Assembly: GCA_045660545.1 (NCBI GenBank)
Contig: JAZREA010000006.1
Span: 4,535-68,534 of the forward strand
Reading direction: 5' to 3'
From: JAZREA01 sp045660545
GTDB taxonomy: Bacteria; Bacillota; Clostridia; Monoglobales; Firm-18
Length of the DNA: 64,000 bases
Both the position numbers and the translations under genes were made by a program. The notes below the pieces were generated by a model. That model was not told where the DNA came from. It saw nothing but the letters and a program-made list of their open reading frames with translations, and made no database searches. Shown piece after piece: positions 43,794 through 52,657 of this stretch (position 1 is the stretch's first letter; every line of letters starts with the position of its first letter).

Positions 43794-45110
43794 TTATTCG
43801 GCCTTATTTGGTTTTTTCACAAACAACGTGCTCAAAACCAACGCAACAGCGTAAAGAACAACAGTTACATAAAGTACGGTCTGGTAACCAACAGGGTTTA
43901 CCATATTGCCCGCAACCTCTATTTCTTCGCCAAAATGATTTACAATCCATGTTGCAAGCTGGTTTCCGCTAAGACCTGCAAACGCCCATGCTGACAACGT
44001 AATTCCGTGAATAGCACTGATGTTGCTCATTCCGTAATGGTCTGAAAGAAGAGTCGGAACGTTCGAAAATCCTCCGCCATATCCTGCGTTTACAAACATC
44101 AAAAGCACCAACACAAGAACAGCAAGTGCTGTGCTTTGTGCACCGTTGTTTATACCTCCGGTAAAGATTGTAACAGCAGTAAGTATAATTGAAACGATGA
44201 AGATAATCTTAAAGACAGTATTTCTGTCCTTCATTTTATCGCCCCATGTTGAAAAGCCAAGACGCCCTACCGCATTAAATACAGCAGAAACCGTCGAAAC
44301 AATTCCAACAAACCCTGCAAGGCCAATGCACTTTACAATCATCTTTTCCTGAGATAAAAGTGCAAGACCGCACGTGATGTTTATATAAAACATTAACCAA
44401 ATACCTATGTAGTTTGTAATCTTTCTTGTTTTAAGCACATCAACAATGCTGTTCTTCTTTTCCTCGCCCTGAGACTCGTGCCAGCCTGCTGGTTTTTTCA
44501 GGAGCAGATGTCCCACAAACATCATAACAAAATAAACTGCACCCAAAATCCAGAACATCTTATATATTCCGCTTTCGCCCATAGCCTGAAGCATAGACTG
44601 CATTATCGGGCTCGCAATAGCCTTTGCTGCACCAAAGCCTGCTACCGCAAGTCCTGTCGCAAGACCTTTTTTGTCTGCAAACCAAAGCATAAGCGTTTTA
44701 ACCGGCGAAAGATATCCTGTACCAAGGCCTATTCCCATAACAACACCATAACACAGATATATACCAACAAGCGCTGCCACACTGCCCTGATTTTGACCAC
44801 CGTAGTAAATAAAACCGCCTGTACCTATCATACCCAAAGAAAAGCATATAGCAGCAATCAATGACGACTTGTGAATATCCTTTTCCACCACGTTGCCTAA
44901 AAAAGCAGCCGACATTCCAAGGAAGAAAATCGCAAGGCTGAATGCCCACTCTGTTGCGCTCTTTGAAAATCCGATATGATCAGCAATTTCCTGGCTGAAA
45001 ATCGACCAGCAGTACACAGTACCGATACTGCAATGTAATAATAAAGCGGGAATTGCCGCTCTTATCCACTTGTTCTCACGCCATCTGTCCAATAATTTTT
45101 CGTTCGCCAT
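43794..45110 (-). CDS. OFA-family MFS transporter (oxalate/formate antiporter type)
   Basis: The 438-residue protein has 12 hydrophobic helices. Family features include the N-terminal IRAAIPALLLHCSIGTVYCWSIFSQEIADH, the intracellular loop GTGYLSPVKTLMLWFADKKGLATGLAVAGFGAAKA and the late FSNVPTLLSDHYG segment. These mark the oxalate:formate antiporter (OFA) clade, whose members move small mono- or dicarboxylates. It starts an operon with ywlG, a GtrA-like gene and a 2-hydroxyacid dehydrogenase, so a hydroxyacid or ketoacid substrate is tempting but unproven. AGGAGAT lies upstream of the ATG. Confidence 0.87.
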   Translation of the reverse strand: MANEKLLDRWRENKWIRAAIPALLLHCSIGTVYCWSIFSQEIADHIGFSKSATEWAFSLAIFFLGMSAAFLGNVVEKDIHKSSLIAAICFSLGMIGTGGFIYYGGQNQGSVAALVGIYLCYGVVMGIGLGTGYLSPVKTLMLWFADKKGLATGLAVAGFGAAKAIASPIMQSMLQAMGESGIYKMFWILGAVYFVMMFVGHLLLKKPAGWHESQGEEKKNSIVDVLKTRKITNYIGIWLMFYINITCGLALLSQEKMIVKCIGLAGFVGIVSTVSAVFNAVGRLGFSTWGDKMKDRNTVFKIIFIVSIILTAVTIFTGGINNGAQSTALAVLVLVLLMFVNAGYGGGFSNVPTLLSDHYGMSNISAIHGITLSAWAFAGLSGNQLATWIVNHFGEEIEVAGNMVNPVGYQTVLYVTVVLYAVALVLSTLFVKKPNKAE

Positions 45111-45212
45111 TAAATGACATCTCCTTATCTTTTTAAAATCTTGTTAATTAATCTGACAACCTTTTGCGTTATAATTATAAAACGATTAAGATGTCTTTAT
45201 GCACTATTGTTC

Positions 45213-45241
45213 ATTATATCGCTTTTTCGACAAATAGTCAA
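45213..45241 (-). promoter_or_regulatory. Sigma-A promoter of the MFS operon
   Basis: Minus strand TTGACT (45236-45241), 17-nt spacer, TATAAT (45213-45218), about 100 bases before the MFS gene ATG. The 333-base gap 45111-45443 holds this promoter and the opposite one for the HAD gene. I see no RNA gene or repeat in it. Confidence 0.85.
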
Positions 45242-45322
45242 TTTAAAATCATAAAAAATAAAATAAGTTTCACATAGCTGCAAGCTTCCACATATTATAC
45301 GATGTCGGCTTTTGTTAATTAC

Positions 45323-45351
45323 TTGACAATCTCACAAATCCGTTATATAAT
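45323..45351 (+). promoter_or_regulatory. Perfect-consensus sigma-A promoter of the HAD gene
   Basis: Plus strand TTGACA (45323-45328), 17-nt spacer, TATAAT (45346-45351). The leader of about 85 nt has no recognisable riboswitch. Confidence 0.88.
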
Positions 45352-45443
45352 AAAGCATGTTGCATACCGATTTAAGTTTGCATTACATGTAAGACAAAAT
45401 TTCAATATAATTACACATATTGTTTTGAAGGGAGACATCATTT

Positions 45444-46106
45444 ATGAACATTAAGGGTGCGATTTTTGACCTCGACGGAACGCTCATCAACTCACTATTT
45501 TTTTGGGACAGACTTTGGGTATTGCTGGGAGAAAAATATCTTTCAGACAAGACTTTTCGTCCGGGACTTGAAATGGAAAAAGCAGTACGCACAGTAACAT
45601 TTGTAGATGCTTCTAAAATGCTTTACGAAAAGTTTGGATTCGGCAGTCCTGAAGAGATATATAGGCTTATGTATGATTTCGCCGTTGACATATACCGAAA
45701 TGAAGCTACCTTTAAACCGGGCGCCAAAGAAATGCTTGACCACTTTAAATCAAAAGGTGTTAAGATGTGCATTGCATCCGCTTCAATGCCGGGTCTTCTT
45801 CGCGAGATATTTGACAGATTCGATTTAGACCAGTATTTTCCGAAAATAATTTCTTGTGCAGATGTTGGCAAAGGCAAGTCTCACCCCGACGTTTTTATTG
45901 CGGCTGAGACATATCTTGGCACAACACGTGAAGATACATGGGTTTTTGAAGATTCCTTTGTTTCTCTTAGAACTGCGCAAAATGCAGGCTTTCAGACAGT
46001 AGGCGTGTTTGATGAACACAACTTTGGTGCTGTTGGTGTTGAAGATGTTTCAACAATATACATAAAAGAGGGCGACAGCCTTATCAAAATTATTGACGAA
46101 ATATAA
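45444..46106 (+). CDS. HAD-superfamily hydrolase (beta-phosphoglucomutase / phosphatase-like)
   Basis: The 220-residue protein has the HAD motifs: GAIFDLDGTLINSL (DxD nucleophile), a helical cap (about 15-85), MCIASASMPG (motif II Ser), a Lys in GKGKSHPDVF (motif III) and WVFEDSFVSLRTAQNAGF (motif IV). This is the subclass I layout of small-sugar phosphatases and phosphoglucomutases. It is monocistronic with its own strong promoter, AAGGGAG site and terminator. The substrate is not predictable. Confidence 0.88.
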   Translation: MNIKGAIFDLDGTLINSLFFWDRLWVLLGEKYLSDKTFRPGLEMEKAVRTVTFVDASKMLYEKFGFGSPEEIYRLMYDFAVDIYRNEATFKPGAKEMLDHFKSKGVKMCIASASMPGLLREIFDRFDLDQYFPKIISCADVGKGKSHPDVFIAAETYLGTTREDTWVFEDSFVSLRTAQNAGFQTVGVFDEHNFGAVGVEDVSTIYIKEGDSLIKIIDEI

Positions 46107-46123
46107 ACAACAAGATAAATAAT

Positions 46124-46162
46124 AAAAATCCCGTAATACTAACGTATTTCGGGATTTTTTTA
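46124..46162. terminator. Bidirectional terminator between the HAD gene and the BMC-operon aldolase
   Basis: AAATCCCGTAATAC / GTATTTCGGGATTT with one mismatch and a 4-nt loop. The plus strand runs into seven T, the minus strand into TTTTTATT. Confidence 0.88.
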
Positions 46163-46167
46163 TGAAA

Positions 46168-47115
46168 TTATTTATTTAAATATTTAGCAACTTCTTGTGC
46201 AACAAGCTTTGTAATCATCTCTATGTTATCAGGAGTTACTTCAGCTGTGTTGGACAAATCCGCCTTGCCGTCGCTGCTGAAAAGCTTCATTTTCTTAAGA
46301 CTCTCTTGCTTAACAGCCTCTACTGCTGCGGGGATAAGGTCGATAAGGCCCTTTTCCATGCTCGAGAACTTCTTAAATTCTGCCTCTACTGCTGCAACGT
46401 TGATGTCTGTAAAGATGTTAACTTTACTGATACCGTCCTTTATAGCCTGCTTAAAGTCAGAATCTGTAAGACCGGAACCACCGTGAAGAACAAGCGGAAC
46501 GTCAACAGTCTTTGCGATTGTGCGGATTCTTTCAAAGTCGAGCTTAGGCGGAAGCTTGTATGCGCCGTGTGCGTTACCAACAGCAATAGCCAAAGCGTCA
46601 ACACCTGTCTTTTCAACAAAGTCTTTTGCAAGTTTCGGGTCTGTAAAGTACTTGGAAGGGTCAGCAAGGTGTGATGAGCCCTCAGCAGAACCTTCGTTGT
46701 CACCAACGTGACCAAGTTCGCCCTCAATTGTTGCGCCGTATGAATGTGCGATGTCCGCCATTTCCTTAACCTTACGAACGTTTTCCTCGTAAGAGTCTGT
46801 CGAGCAGTCGTACATTATAGAGCTGAATCCAAGTTCAAGCGCCTTGATACATGTGTCATAAGTAAGACCGTGGTCAAGGTGTACAACAACAGGAACAGAA
46901 GCCTTTTTAGCCATCGGAAGCAGGTAATAGGAAACCTCCTCCAAAGGACCGTACGGCAAAAGCACCTCAGCAGTACCCATAATAACCGGGGACCTTGATG
47001 ACTCCGCTGCATTGATAATTCCGCGTGCAAGCTCTAAGTTAACCGCGTTAAACAAGCCTACTGCGTATTGATTTTTCTTTGCCGGTCTTAAAACCTCATT
47101 CATATTAACTAACAT
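46168..47115 (-). CDS. Class II (zinc) ketose-bisphosphate aldolase family protein
   Basis: The 315-residue TIM-barrel protein has the class II zinc ligands and catalytic residues: VVVHLDHGLTYDTC (Asp and His), EGELGHVGDNEG, NAHGAYK and PLVLHGGSGL. Relatives cleave fructose- or tagatose-1,6-bisphosphate or related ketose phosphates. It is the last gene after the BMC genes and DeoR, 35 bases after the DeoR stop region, and probably shares their transcript. In that setting it may supply the aldehyde that leads to propanediol, or simply DHAP metabolism. The substrate is not determined. Confidence 0.85.
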   Translation of the reverse strand: MLVNMNEVLRPAKKNQYAVGLFNAVNLELARGIINAAESSRSPVIMGTAEVLLPYGPLEEVSYYLLPMAKKASVPVVVHLDHGLTYDTCIKALELGFSSIMYDCSTDSYEENVRKVKEMADIAHSYGATIEGELGHVGDNEGSAEGSSHLADPSKYFTDPKLAKDFVEKTGVDALAIAVGNAHGAYKLPPKLDFERIRTIAKTVDVPLVLHGGSGLTDSDFKQAIKDGISKVNIFTDINVAAVEAEFKKFSSMEKGLIDLIPAAVEAVKQESLKKMKLFSSDGKADLSNTAEVTPDNIEMITKLVAQEVAKYLNK

Positions 47116-47150
47116 TGTATTTTCCTCCTAAGCATTAGATTAAGTTATAT

Positions 47151-47912
47151 TTAAACATTAATAATTTCAACGTTATTTTCTTTCAGAAGCAGCTCTGTTT
47201 CTTCATCAAATTGAGCGTCAGTAACGATATACTCGATGTCTTCAAAAGAAGCCAGCTTCATATACCCCACCTTGCCGATTTTCGACTTGTCACAAAGATA
47301 GTAATGAAAGCGCGAATTTTCAATCATTCTTTGCTTTATAAAGCATTCCTGTTCGTTACCCTCGAGTATAATGTTTGAATTTCCTATACCCTTACTGGAA
47401 AAGAACATCTTGTCTGCAAAGTAATTATCGGTAATGTAGTTCTCTGCGATAGTCCCGACAAACGACTGATTGTTGCTTACCATACCGCCAATTGCGATAA
47501 CCTTTATTCCCTCAACTCCCGAAAGCTCGTTTATTACCCTTATGGAATTGGTAACGACGGTGATGTTTTTCATATTTTTAAGCTCTTTTGCCATGTAAAA
47601 CGTTGTGGTAGACGCGTCTAAAAATATGCTGTCTCCCGGCGCAACATACTCCACAGCCTTGTGCGCCAGCGCAAGCTTAGCCTCTACGTTTAAGGTCTTT
47701 CTCTTTTCCAGCGAAAGCTCGTAGTTTCCGCCCTCAATCGGCAAGGCACCGCCGTGCGTTCTTCTCAAAAGCTCTTTTGATTCTAATTTTTCCAGGTCTC
47801 TGCGGACCGTCTCCTCGGTTACACCCAAGGTTGCGCTTAACTTGCTGACGGTAACTGTGCCTTCTGTTTTCAAAATGCTGAGTATCTCCTGCTGTCTTTC
47901 AAACGCTAGCAT
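47151..47912 (-). CDS. DeoR-family transcriptional regulator
   Basis: The 253-residue protein starts FERQQEILSILKTEGTVTVS and continues KLSATLGVTEETVRRDLEKLESKELLRRTHGGA, the DeoR winged helix. The sugar-phosphate isomerase-like effector domain has SIFLDASTTTFYMAKEL, VTNSIRVINEL, AIGGMV and a late CDKSKIGKVG. Such proteins repress until a phosphorylated sugar binds. Encoded between pduL and the aldolase gene, it is the likely regulator of the BMC locus and/or the aldolase. No operator was identified with confidence. Confidence 0.88.
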   Translation of the reverse strand: MLAFERQQEILSILKTEGTVTVSKLSATLGVTEETVRRDLEKLESKELLRRTHGGALPIEGGNYELSLEKRKTLNVEAKLALAHKAVEYVAPGDSIFLDASTTTFYMAKELKNMKNITVVTNSIRVINELSGVEGIKVIAIGGMVSNNQSFVGTIAENYITDNYFADKMFFSSKGIGNSNIILEGNEQECFIKQRMIENSRFHYYLCDKSKIGKVGYMKLASFEDIEYIVTDAQFDEETELLLKENNVEIINV

Positions 47913-47961
47913 TTTACCCCTCCGTTTCTTGGACTTTCGTCTTATGTTTATTCAGAGCCTA

Positions 47962-48615
47962 CTATTTTGTAATGATGTGGACAACATCTCCGTTTTTAAG
48001 TCCTGCGGAGTTGGCATCGTCCGTATCGATATGCATTTCTACGTTAAAGTCATCTCGCACACGAATCTGTACATCATAGAACTTTGTAGACTTAATACCG
48101 TCGATAACTACGTCTACATAGTCGTTGTCTTTAAGGTTTAGAGACTCTGCAAATTCAGGAGTCAAGTGAATGTGTCGGTTAGCAATTATTACGCCTTCTT
48201 TAAGATAAATGCTACCCTTTGGACCGACCACCACTAACTTCTCCGAGCCTTTTACATCCCCCGAGGGACGCACAGGCGGGCTAACCTTTAAAACGAATGT
48301 ATCCGTACGGGAAATCTCGACCTGAGTGTTTTTTCTGACAGGGCCAAGAACCCTTACGTTTTCAATAGCTTTAAGCGACGGGCCGACAAGCGTTACAACC
48401 TCGTTTGACGCAAACTCCTTGCCCATAAGTACCTTTTTGGGCGTAAGCTCGTATCCCTCGCCAAAGAGCGTGTCTAAATCTTCTCTCGAAAGGTGTATGT
48501 GCCTTTGCGAAACACCAATTTTAACGTAGTCGTCTTTTTTATTACTATTGGCAGTAACATTTAATTGGCTAACAGCGTCTCTTACTGCTTTTTCAATTAT
48601 CTGTGCGTTGTTCAT
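47962..48615 (-). CDS. pduL: Phosphotransacylase PduL
   Basis: The 217-residue protein has two PduL domains with zinc-binding His motifs: GVSQRHIHLSREDL near residue 35 and IIANRHIHLTPEFA near 145, then VEMHIDTDDANSAGL near the C-terminus. The N-terminal helix AQIIEKAVRDAVSQLN is a plausible encapsulation peptide. It converts propionyl-CoA to propionyl-phosphate inside the shell and recycles CoA for the aldehyde dehydrogenase. No propionate kinase gene is in this window. Confidence 0.93.
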   Translation of the reverse strand: MNNAQIIEKAVRDAVSQLNVTANSNKKDDYVKIGVSQRHIHLSREDLDTLFGEGYELTPKKVLMGKEFASNEVVTLVGPSLKAIENVRVLGPVRKNTQVEISRTDTFVLKVSPPVRPSGDVKGSEKLVVVGPKGSIYLKEGVIIANRHIHLTPEFAESLNLKDNDYVDVVIDGIKSTKFYDVQIRVRDDFNVEMHIDTDDANSAGLKNGDVVHIITK

Positions 48616-48643
48616 AATGTATTACCACCTTTATATTGGTAAA

Positions 48644-49285
48644 TTAAACTTCATAATCAAAATACTTCATAATCTCGCCATGTGGACGTGCTATTACCTC
48701 GCATCCACACACCTGACCAAGCGGCTCGGCAGCAGCCTTGCCCGCTTCTAATGCAGCTAAAACGTCCGAAACGTCGCCCTTTACAATCAGCGTTACAAGT
48801 CGTCCGCCCAAAAGCTTTTCACAATGGATAAGGTTAACGCTCGCAGCCTTTACCATAGCGTCAAGGCCCGTAATTGCAGCAACCATACCGGAAACTTCCA
48901 AAAGACCTATCGAAAAGTCAACATTTGGAACATCAGCATCAACACCATAAAAGGTCTTGGGCAGCTTTTTGTTGTACTTTTCCTTGTTCATATCCAAAAG
49001 GTACGCAAGCTTTTCTGTCCCGTCTCCTGGGCGCGCAATTATATGGGAAACTATGTACTTGTTCTCGCCCATGGCATAGGCCTTTGCGGCATCAATAGCC
49101 GACGTAACAGCTGAAACAGCCCCCTCTATCTTTAACTCCATAACCACCGGAGCAGGAACGTCAGCACTTTTAGGCCTGTTTCTGTCAAAGGCAATTACCT
49201 TTACGTCTGCCGCCTTTGCCGCTATATCAGCCGCGCAAACAGCAGTTGTAAAGCTATATACTTCAAGCATTCCTAATGCGTTCAT
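48644..49285 (-). CDS. BMC-T shell protein (tandem BMC domains)
   Basis: The 213-residue protein has two BMC domains: ALGMLEVYSFTTAVCAADIAAKAADV in the first half, and SIGLLEVSGMVAAITGLDAMVKAASVNLIH with VTLIVKGDVSDVLAALEAG and a late ARPHGEIM in the second. It should form trimers that look like pseudohexamers in the shell. I chose the ATG at 49285, which has GGAG seven bases upstream, over one four codons earlier whose site is too close. The length and sequence differ from PduT, so this is a second, PduB/EtuB- or CsoS1D-like tandem protein. Pore type is not predictable. Confidence 0.87.
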   Translation of the reverse strand: MNALGMLEVYSFTTAVCAADIAAKAADVKVIAFDRNRPKSADVPAPVVMELKIEGAVSAVTSAIDAAKAYAMGENKYIVSHIIARPGDGTEKLAYLLDMNKEKYNKKLPKTFYGVDADVPNVDFSIGLLEVSGMVAAITGLDAMVKAASVNLIHCEKLLGGRLVTLIVKGDVSDVLAALEAGKAAAEPLGQVCGCEVIARPHGEIMKYFDYEV

Positions 49286-49329
49286 TTGGTTCTCCATTCC
49301 GCCACATTAAGCGGCCTTTACTTTAAAAA

Positions 49330-50730
49330 TCAAACAATATGCAATCCGTCTACCATTACACAACGACGCTGTCTTGTAAACGAATGAGCAGCAGTCAGAC
49401 CCTCGCCTGTCGGGCCAGCGATAGTGAAGGTTGTGTATCCTTCTCCGCCTGCACCTATTCCTGCATAAGAAGGAGCATTTTTAACAAAAATGGTAGTCTC
49501 AACTTCTCTTGCAAACTTAGTAAGGTTGTCAACATTCTTGGAATGAATGTGTGCGGAATGTCTGTTTCCGTGCTCAGCTGCAACCGCCTTTTCAATAGCC
49601 TCGTCTATGTCAGCAACTCTGACTATCGGAAGCACAGGCATCATCATTTCAACCTGTACAAACGGGTGGCAAGCTTTTGTTTCGCAGATGATAAGACGTG
49701 CATCAGAGTCAATTCCAAGCTCTTTTAGGAACTTTCCTGCGTCTTTACCTACCCATTTTTTATTTATAGAATATTTTCCGTCTTTTTCAATCAATGCAAG
49801 CTTAACAAGCTGGTCTATCTGTGAACCTTTAATCAGGTACGCACCCGACTCCTGCATGCCTGCAATAAGCTGGTTTGCAACCGAATCTACTACAAAGCAC
49901 TCTTTTTCCGCAATGCACGGCAAGTTGTTGTCAAAGCTTGCTCCCGCAACAATGTCGCGTGCCGCTTTTTTAACGTCAGCTGTTTCGTCAACGATTACCG
50001 GCGGGTTACCTGCGCCTGCACCGATCGCCTTCTTGCCCGAAGACAAAAGCGCCTTAACAACACCGGGACCGCCCGTTGCAACAAGCATACGAACAATCGG
50101 CGACTTCATCATCTCGTTGGATGACTCCATAGTAGGATTATATACCGAAACAACCAGATTTTCCGGACCGCCCGCCTCTAATATTGCGCGGTTAACAAGG
50201 TCAACAGCGTAATTTGCAGTCTTACAAGCGTTAGGATGTGGATTAAACACAACAGCGTTACCGCCCGCAATCATACCGATAGAGTTACAAATAACAGTTT
50301 CGCTTGGGTTGGTCGAAGGAGTGATACTTCCTATAACACCGTAGGGAGCCATCTCAATTAGCGTAAGACCGTTATCACCCGTCATAACCGAAGGCGACAA
50401 ATCTTCTGTACCCGGTGTCTTGTTAGCGACCAACTGGTGCTTGATTATTTTGTCAGAAACCCTGCCCATACCTGTTTCGCAAACACCGAGCTTTGCCATC
50501 TCTTCCGCTTCGTTTAGTGTAAGCTCGCGGATTTTAGATATCATCTTCTCTCTTTGTTCGATAGAGTATGAACGGTACTGTTTATAAGCCTTGCTAACAG
50601 CCTCGAGCGCGTCAGCCATGTTGTCAAACACGCCCTTGTATGTACGTGCGTCCTCGTTTACGCCCTGTGTTTGTACGTTATCAAGTACGCTTTTTATTAT
50701 TGATCTGATCTGATTTTCGTCCATTTTCAT
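49330..50730 (-). CDS. pduP: CoA-acylating aldehyde dehydrogenase (PduP/EutE-like)
   Basis: The 466-residue protein begins MKMDENQIRSIIKSVLDNVQ, an amphipathic encapsulation helix followed by a short linker. The aldehyde dehydrogenase fold follows: GVIGSITPSTNPSETVICN, FNPHPNACKTANYAVDL, VATGGPGVVKAL, the catalytic Cys in NNLPCIAEKECFVV and a late SYAGIGAGGEGYTTF. These match PduP-type enzymes that oxidise propionaldehyde with NAD and CoA. It lies between pduT and the BMC-T gene. An acetaldehyde substrate (EutE-like) is possible, but the diol dehydratase context favours propionaldehyde. Confidence 0.9.
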   Translation of the reverse strand: MKMDENQIRSIIKSVLDNVQTQGVNEDARTYKGVFDNMADALEAVSKAYKQYRSYSIEQREKMISKIRELTLNEAEEMAKLGVCETGMGRVSDKIIKHQLVANKTPGTEDLSPSVMTGDNGLTLIEMAPYGVIGSITPSTNPSETVICNSIGMIAGGNAVVFNPHPNACKTANYAVDLVNRAILEAGGPENLVVSVYNPTMESSNEMMKSPIVRMLVATGGPGVVKALLSSGKKAIGAGAGNPPVIVDETADVKKAARDIVAGASFDNNLPCIAEKECFVVDSVANQLIAGMQESGAYLIKGSQIDQLVKLALIEKDGKYSINKKWVGKDAGKFLKELGIDSDARLIICETKACHPFVQVEMMMPVLPIVRVADIDEAIEKAVAAEHGNRHSAHIHSKNVDNLTKFAREVETTIFVKNAPSYAGIGAGGEGYTTFTIAGPTGEGLTAAHSFTRQRRCVMVDGLHIV

Positions 50731-50763
50731 ATTAAATCATCAACCTCTCGTCAGAATAAGTGA

Positions 50764-51312
50764 TTAAAGAATCTTTTCCCAAAGCTTCATGTCAGGGTTT
50801 GGTATAATTGAATAGTCAAGCAACATACCCTTGTCGCCCGCAGCAGCCTTTGCGTTGTCAACAGCGGCCTGTACGGCAGCGACCTCTCCGGTCATAAGCA
50901 TATAAGACTTACCGCACATACCTCTTGCTATTCTAAGCTCTACCAAAGTAACGTCGGCAGTCTTAGCAGCGGCGTCGGCCGCAACTATTGCAGAAGCACC
51001 CGAAAATGTCTCTACAACGCCCAAAGCACGTGGGTTTTCTACATCAACAGTTGCATATATCGCAGGAAAAACGCCCTCGTGAACGTTACCCAGTACAAAG
51101 CTGTCAACAAGCTTGTCTCCGTTAATCGTCTTAGCGGCGTCAACAGAAGCTTTAATAGCGCTAAGCTCACCGCCAATAATCACTATGTATTTACCGGGAC
51201 AAACAACCTGAGCTTCAATAATCTGTACGTCTGCTGTTTTAGCCATCGTATCCGCGGCCAAAATTCCGGTCGATACTGTGGTATATTCAATCATTCCTAT
51301 CGCGTTTGCCAT
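50764..51312 (-). CDS. pduT: PduT-like tandem BMC shell protein with iron-sulfur Cys
   Basis: The 182-residue protein has two BMC domains: IGMIEYTTVSTGILAADTMA, and later GVVETFSGASAIVAADAAAK. The segment AQVVCPGKYIVIIGG places a Cys at residue 38. In PduT trimers three Cys38 residues hold one 4Fe-4S cluster at the pore. Other PduT features are LVDSFVLGNVHEGVFPAI, MCGKSYMLMTGEVAAVQAAV and a C-terminal IPNPDMKLWEKI. It probably moves electrons across the shell, working with the adjacent PduS-like flavoprotein. AGGAAGTGA precedes the ATG. Confidence 0.93.
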   Translation of the reverse strand: MANAIGMIEYTTVSTGILAADTMAKTADVQIIEAQVVCPGKYIVIIGGELSAIKASVDAAKTINGDKLVDSFVLGNVHEGVFPAIYATVDVENPRALGVVETFSGASAIVAADAAAKTADVTLVELRIARGMCGKSYMLMTGEVAAVQAAVDNAKAAAGDKGMLLDYSIIPNPDMKLWEKIL

Positions 51313-51316
51313 ATTA

Positions 51317-52654
51317 TCACTTCCTGCTCTTTTCTATAATGATATGTTTTTCGTTTACTTCAAGCACTTTTCCGTCAACAGGCGAATGAAGTGCCACACC
51401 AAGCTTGCCCTCTGGTGCGGATGCAATTATCTGCTCCTTTAAAACCTCGTCGCCTTTTTTAACAACTGATGTCGACGGTGCACCGATGTTTTGATTCGTT
51501 GCTATTACAAACCTTTTTGCAACAAGCTCTTCGTCGTTAATCGGAGCCTCTACGTTGTACTTAGTCAGGCCAAGTCGTCTTACAAGACGCTCTACCGGCA
51601 CACTTCTGTACTTTCTCTTTTCGGAAACTCCGTTAAATTCTGCGTCCTTTGAAGGACCAATTCCGTTAGCACGCAGACGTGTTTTGTACTCGTTTATAAG
51701 AGTTGCGGGAGAAAGCCCCTGCATACACGAATACATCTCACAAAGTCCGCACTGCGAACAGTAAACCGTGTCTAAAAACGGCTTTGATTCAAACACCTTG
51801 TTCTGCGAAACCCCGTGCATAAACGCCTGAGGGTTAATCGGATGACCCATAAGGTTTCTCGAACACAGGTCTGTACACATACGGCAACTGCAACAAGCAC
51901 TCATCGCACGCTTAATGCCGATGCTTGGCTTTACAGTTTTCCTCTGAACTATATAATGACTTTGCGGCAAGAGTATTACCGCATTAGTTGTTTTCGTAAT
52001 CACGCCATGAGGGGTGCCTATTATACCCGTCATGGGACCTCCTACCAAATAGGCAGGATTGTCTATCTTACAGCCTCCGCAAAGGTCAACAACCTCCTTA
52101 AAGCTCATACCAAGAGGCGCCTTTACAACCGAAGGCCTTTCGACCTCGCCGGCTACCATCAGATACTTATGAGTAACAGGAGCGTTTTCGTTAACGGCTC
52201 TGTAAATGTTAAGCATAGTCTCTACATTAAAGACTGTAACCCCGACCGTAATCGGAATGTTGCCGGGCTTTATAGCCTTGCCTGTAACCTCGTATGTAAG
52301 AACAACCTCGTCGCCCGCAGGATAAATCTCCGGCAAGAACGAAATGCTCACCTTAGGGTACGCAACCATAGCGGCGCGAACGGCATCAGCAGCTCCCTTG
52401 TACGACGGCTTAATCGCAACGATAGCACGCTCCGCCTCAACAGCGTCCGCAACCATCGACAAAGCGCCTACAATCTCGAATGCATACTTTTCCAAAAGCT
52501 GCCTGTGCACCTTAAACAAAGGCTCACATTCAGCACAGTTTAAAATTATTGTGTCTGCTCGTTTGTCGAGCTTAGCATATGCAGGGAAACCGGCACCGCC
52601 TGCACCGACGATGCCATTATCCTGCAAAATCTTGGTTAATTTCTCTAATTGCAT
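51317..52654 (-). CDS. pduS: PduS-like RnfC-type flavo-iron-sulfur protein
   Basis: The 445-residue protein has an RnfC/Complex-I 51-kDa-like N-terminal half: GIVGAGGAGFPAYAKL, ILNCAECEPLFKVHRQLL, FLPEIYPAGDEVVLTYEV. Two 4Fe-4S motifs follow, CCSCRMCTDLCSRNLMGHP and YCSQCGLCEMYSCMQGLSP, then a C-terminal barrel. In the cobalamin-dependent Pdu compartment PduS reduces cobalamin. Here the dehydratase is a glycyl radical enzyme, so the more likely role is electron transfer or NADH recycling together with PduT, possibly feeding the radical-SAM activase. It follows the BMC-P gene by a few bases. Confidence 0.92.
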   Translation of the reverse strand: MQLEKLTKILQDNGIVGAGGAGFPAYAKLDKRADTIILNCAECEPLFKVHRQLLEKYAFEIVGALSMVADAVEAERAIVAIKPSYKGAADAVRAAMVAYPKVSISFLPEIYPAGDEVVLTYEVTGKAIKPGNIPITVGVTVFNVETMLNIYRAVNENAPVTHKYLMVAGEVERPSVVKAPLGMSFKEVVDLCGGCKIDNPAYLVGGPMTGIIGTPHGVITKTTNAVILLPQSHYIVQRKTVKPSIGIKRAMSACCSCRMCTDLCSRNLMGHPINPQAFMHGVSQNKVFESKPFLDTVYCSQCGLCEMYSCMQGLSPATLINEYKTRLRANGIGPSKDAEFNGVSEKRKYRSVPVERLVRRLGLTKYNVEAPINDEELVAKRFVIATNQNIGAPSTSVVKKGDEVLKEQIIASAPEGKLGVALHSPVDGKVLEVNEKHIIIEKSRK

Positions 52655-52657
52655 AAT

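Noticed and set aside
49547..50212. 221-codon plus-strand frame opposite the aldehyde dehydrogenase gene
   Set aside because: Shadow of a conserved gene; Ser/Thr/Ala-rich with no domain.
51815..52543. 242-codon plus-strand frame opposite pduS
   Set aside because: Antisense shadow; Arg/His/Tyr-rich, no ribosome binding site, and the minus-strand frame has iron-sulfur motifs.
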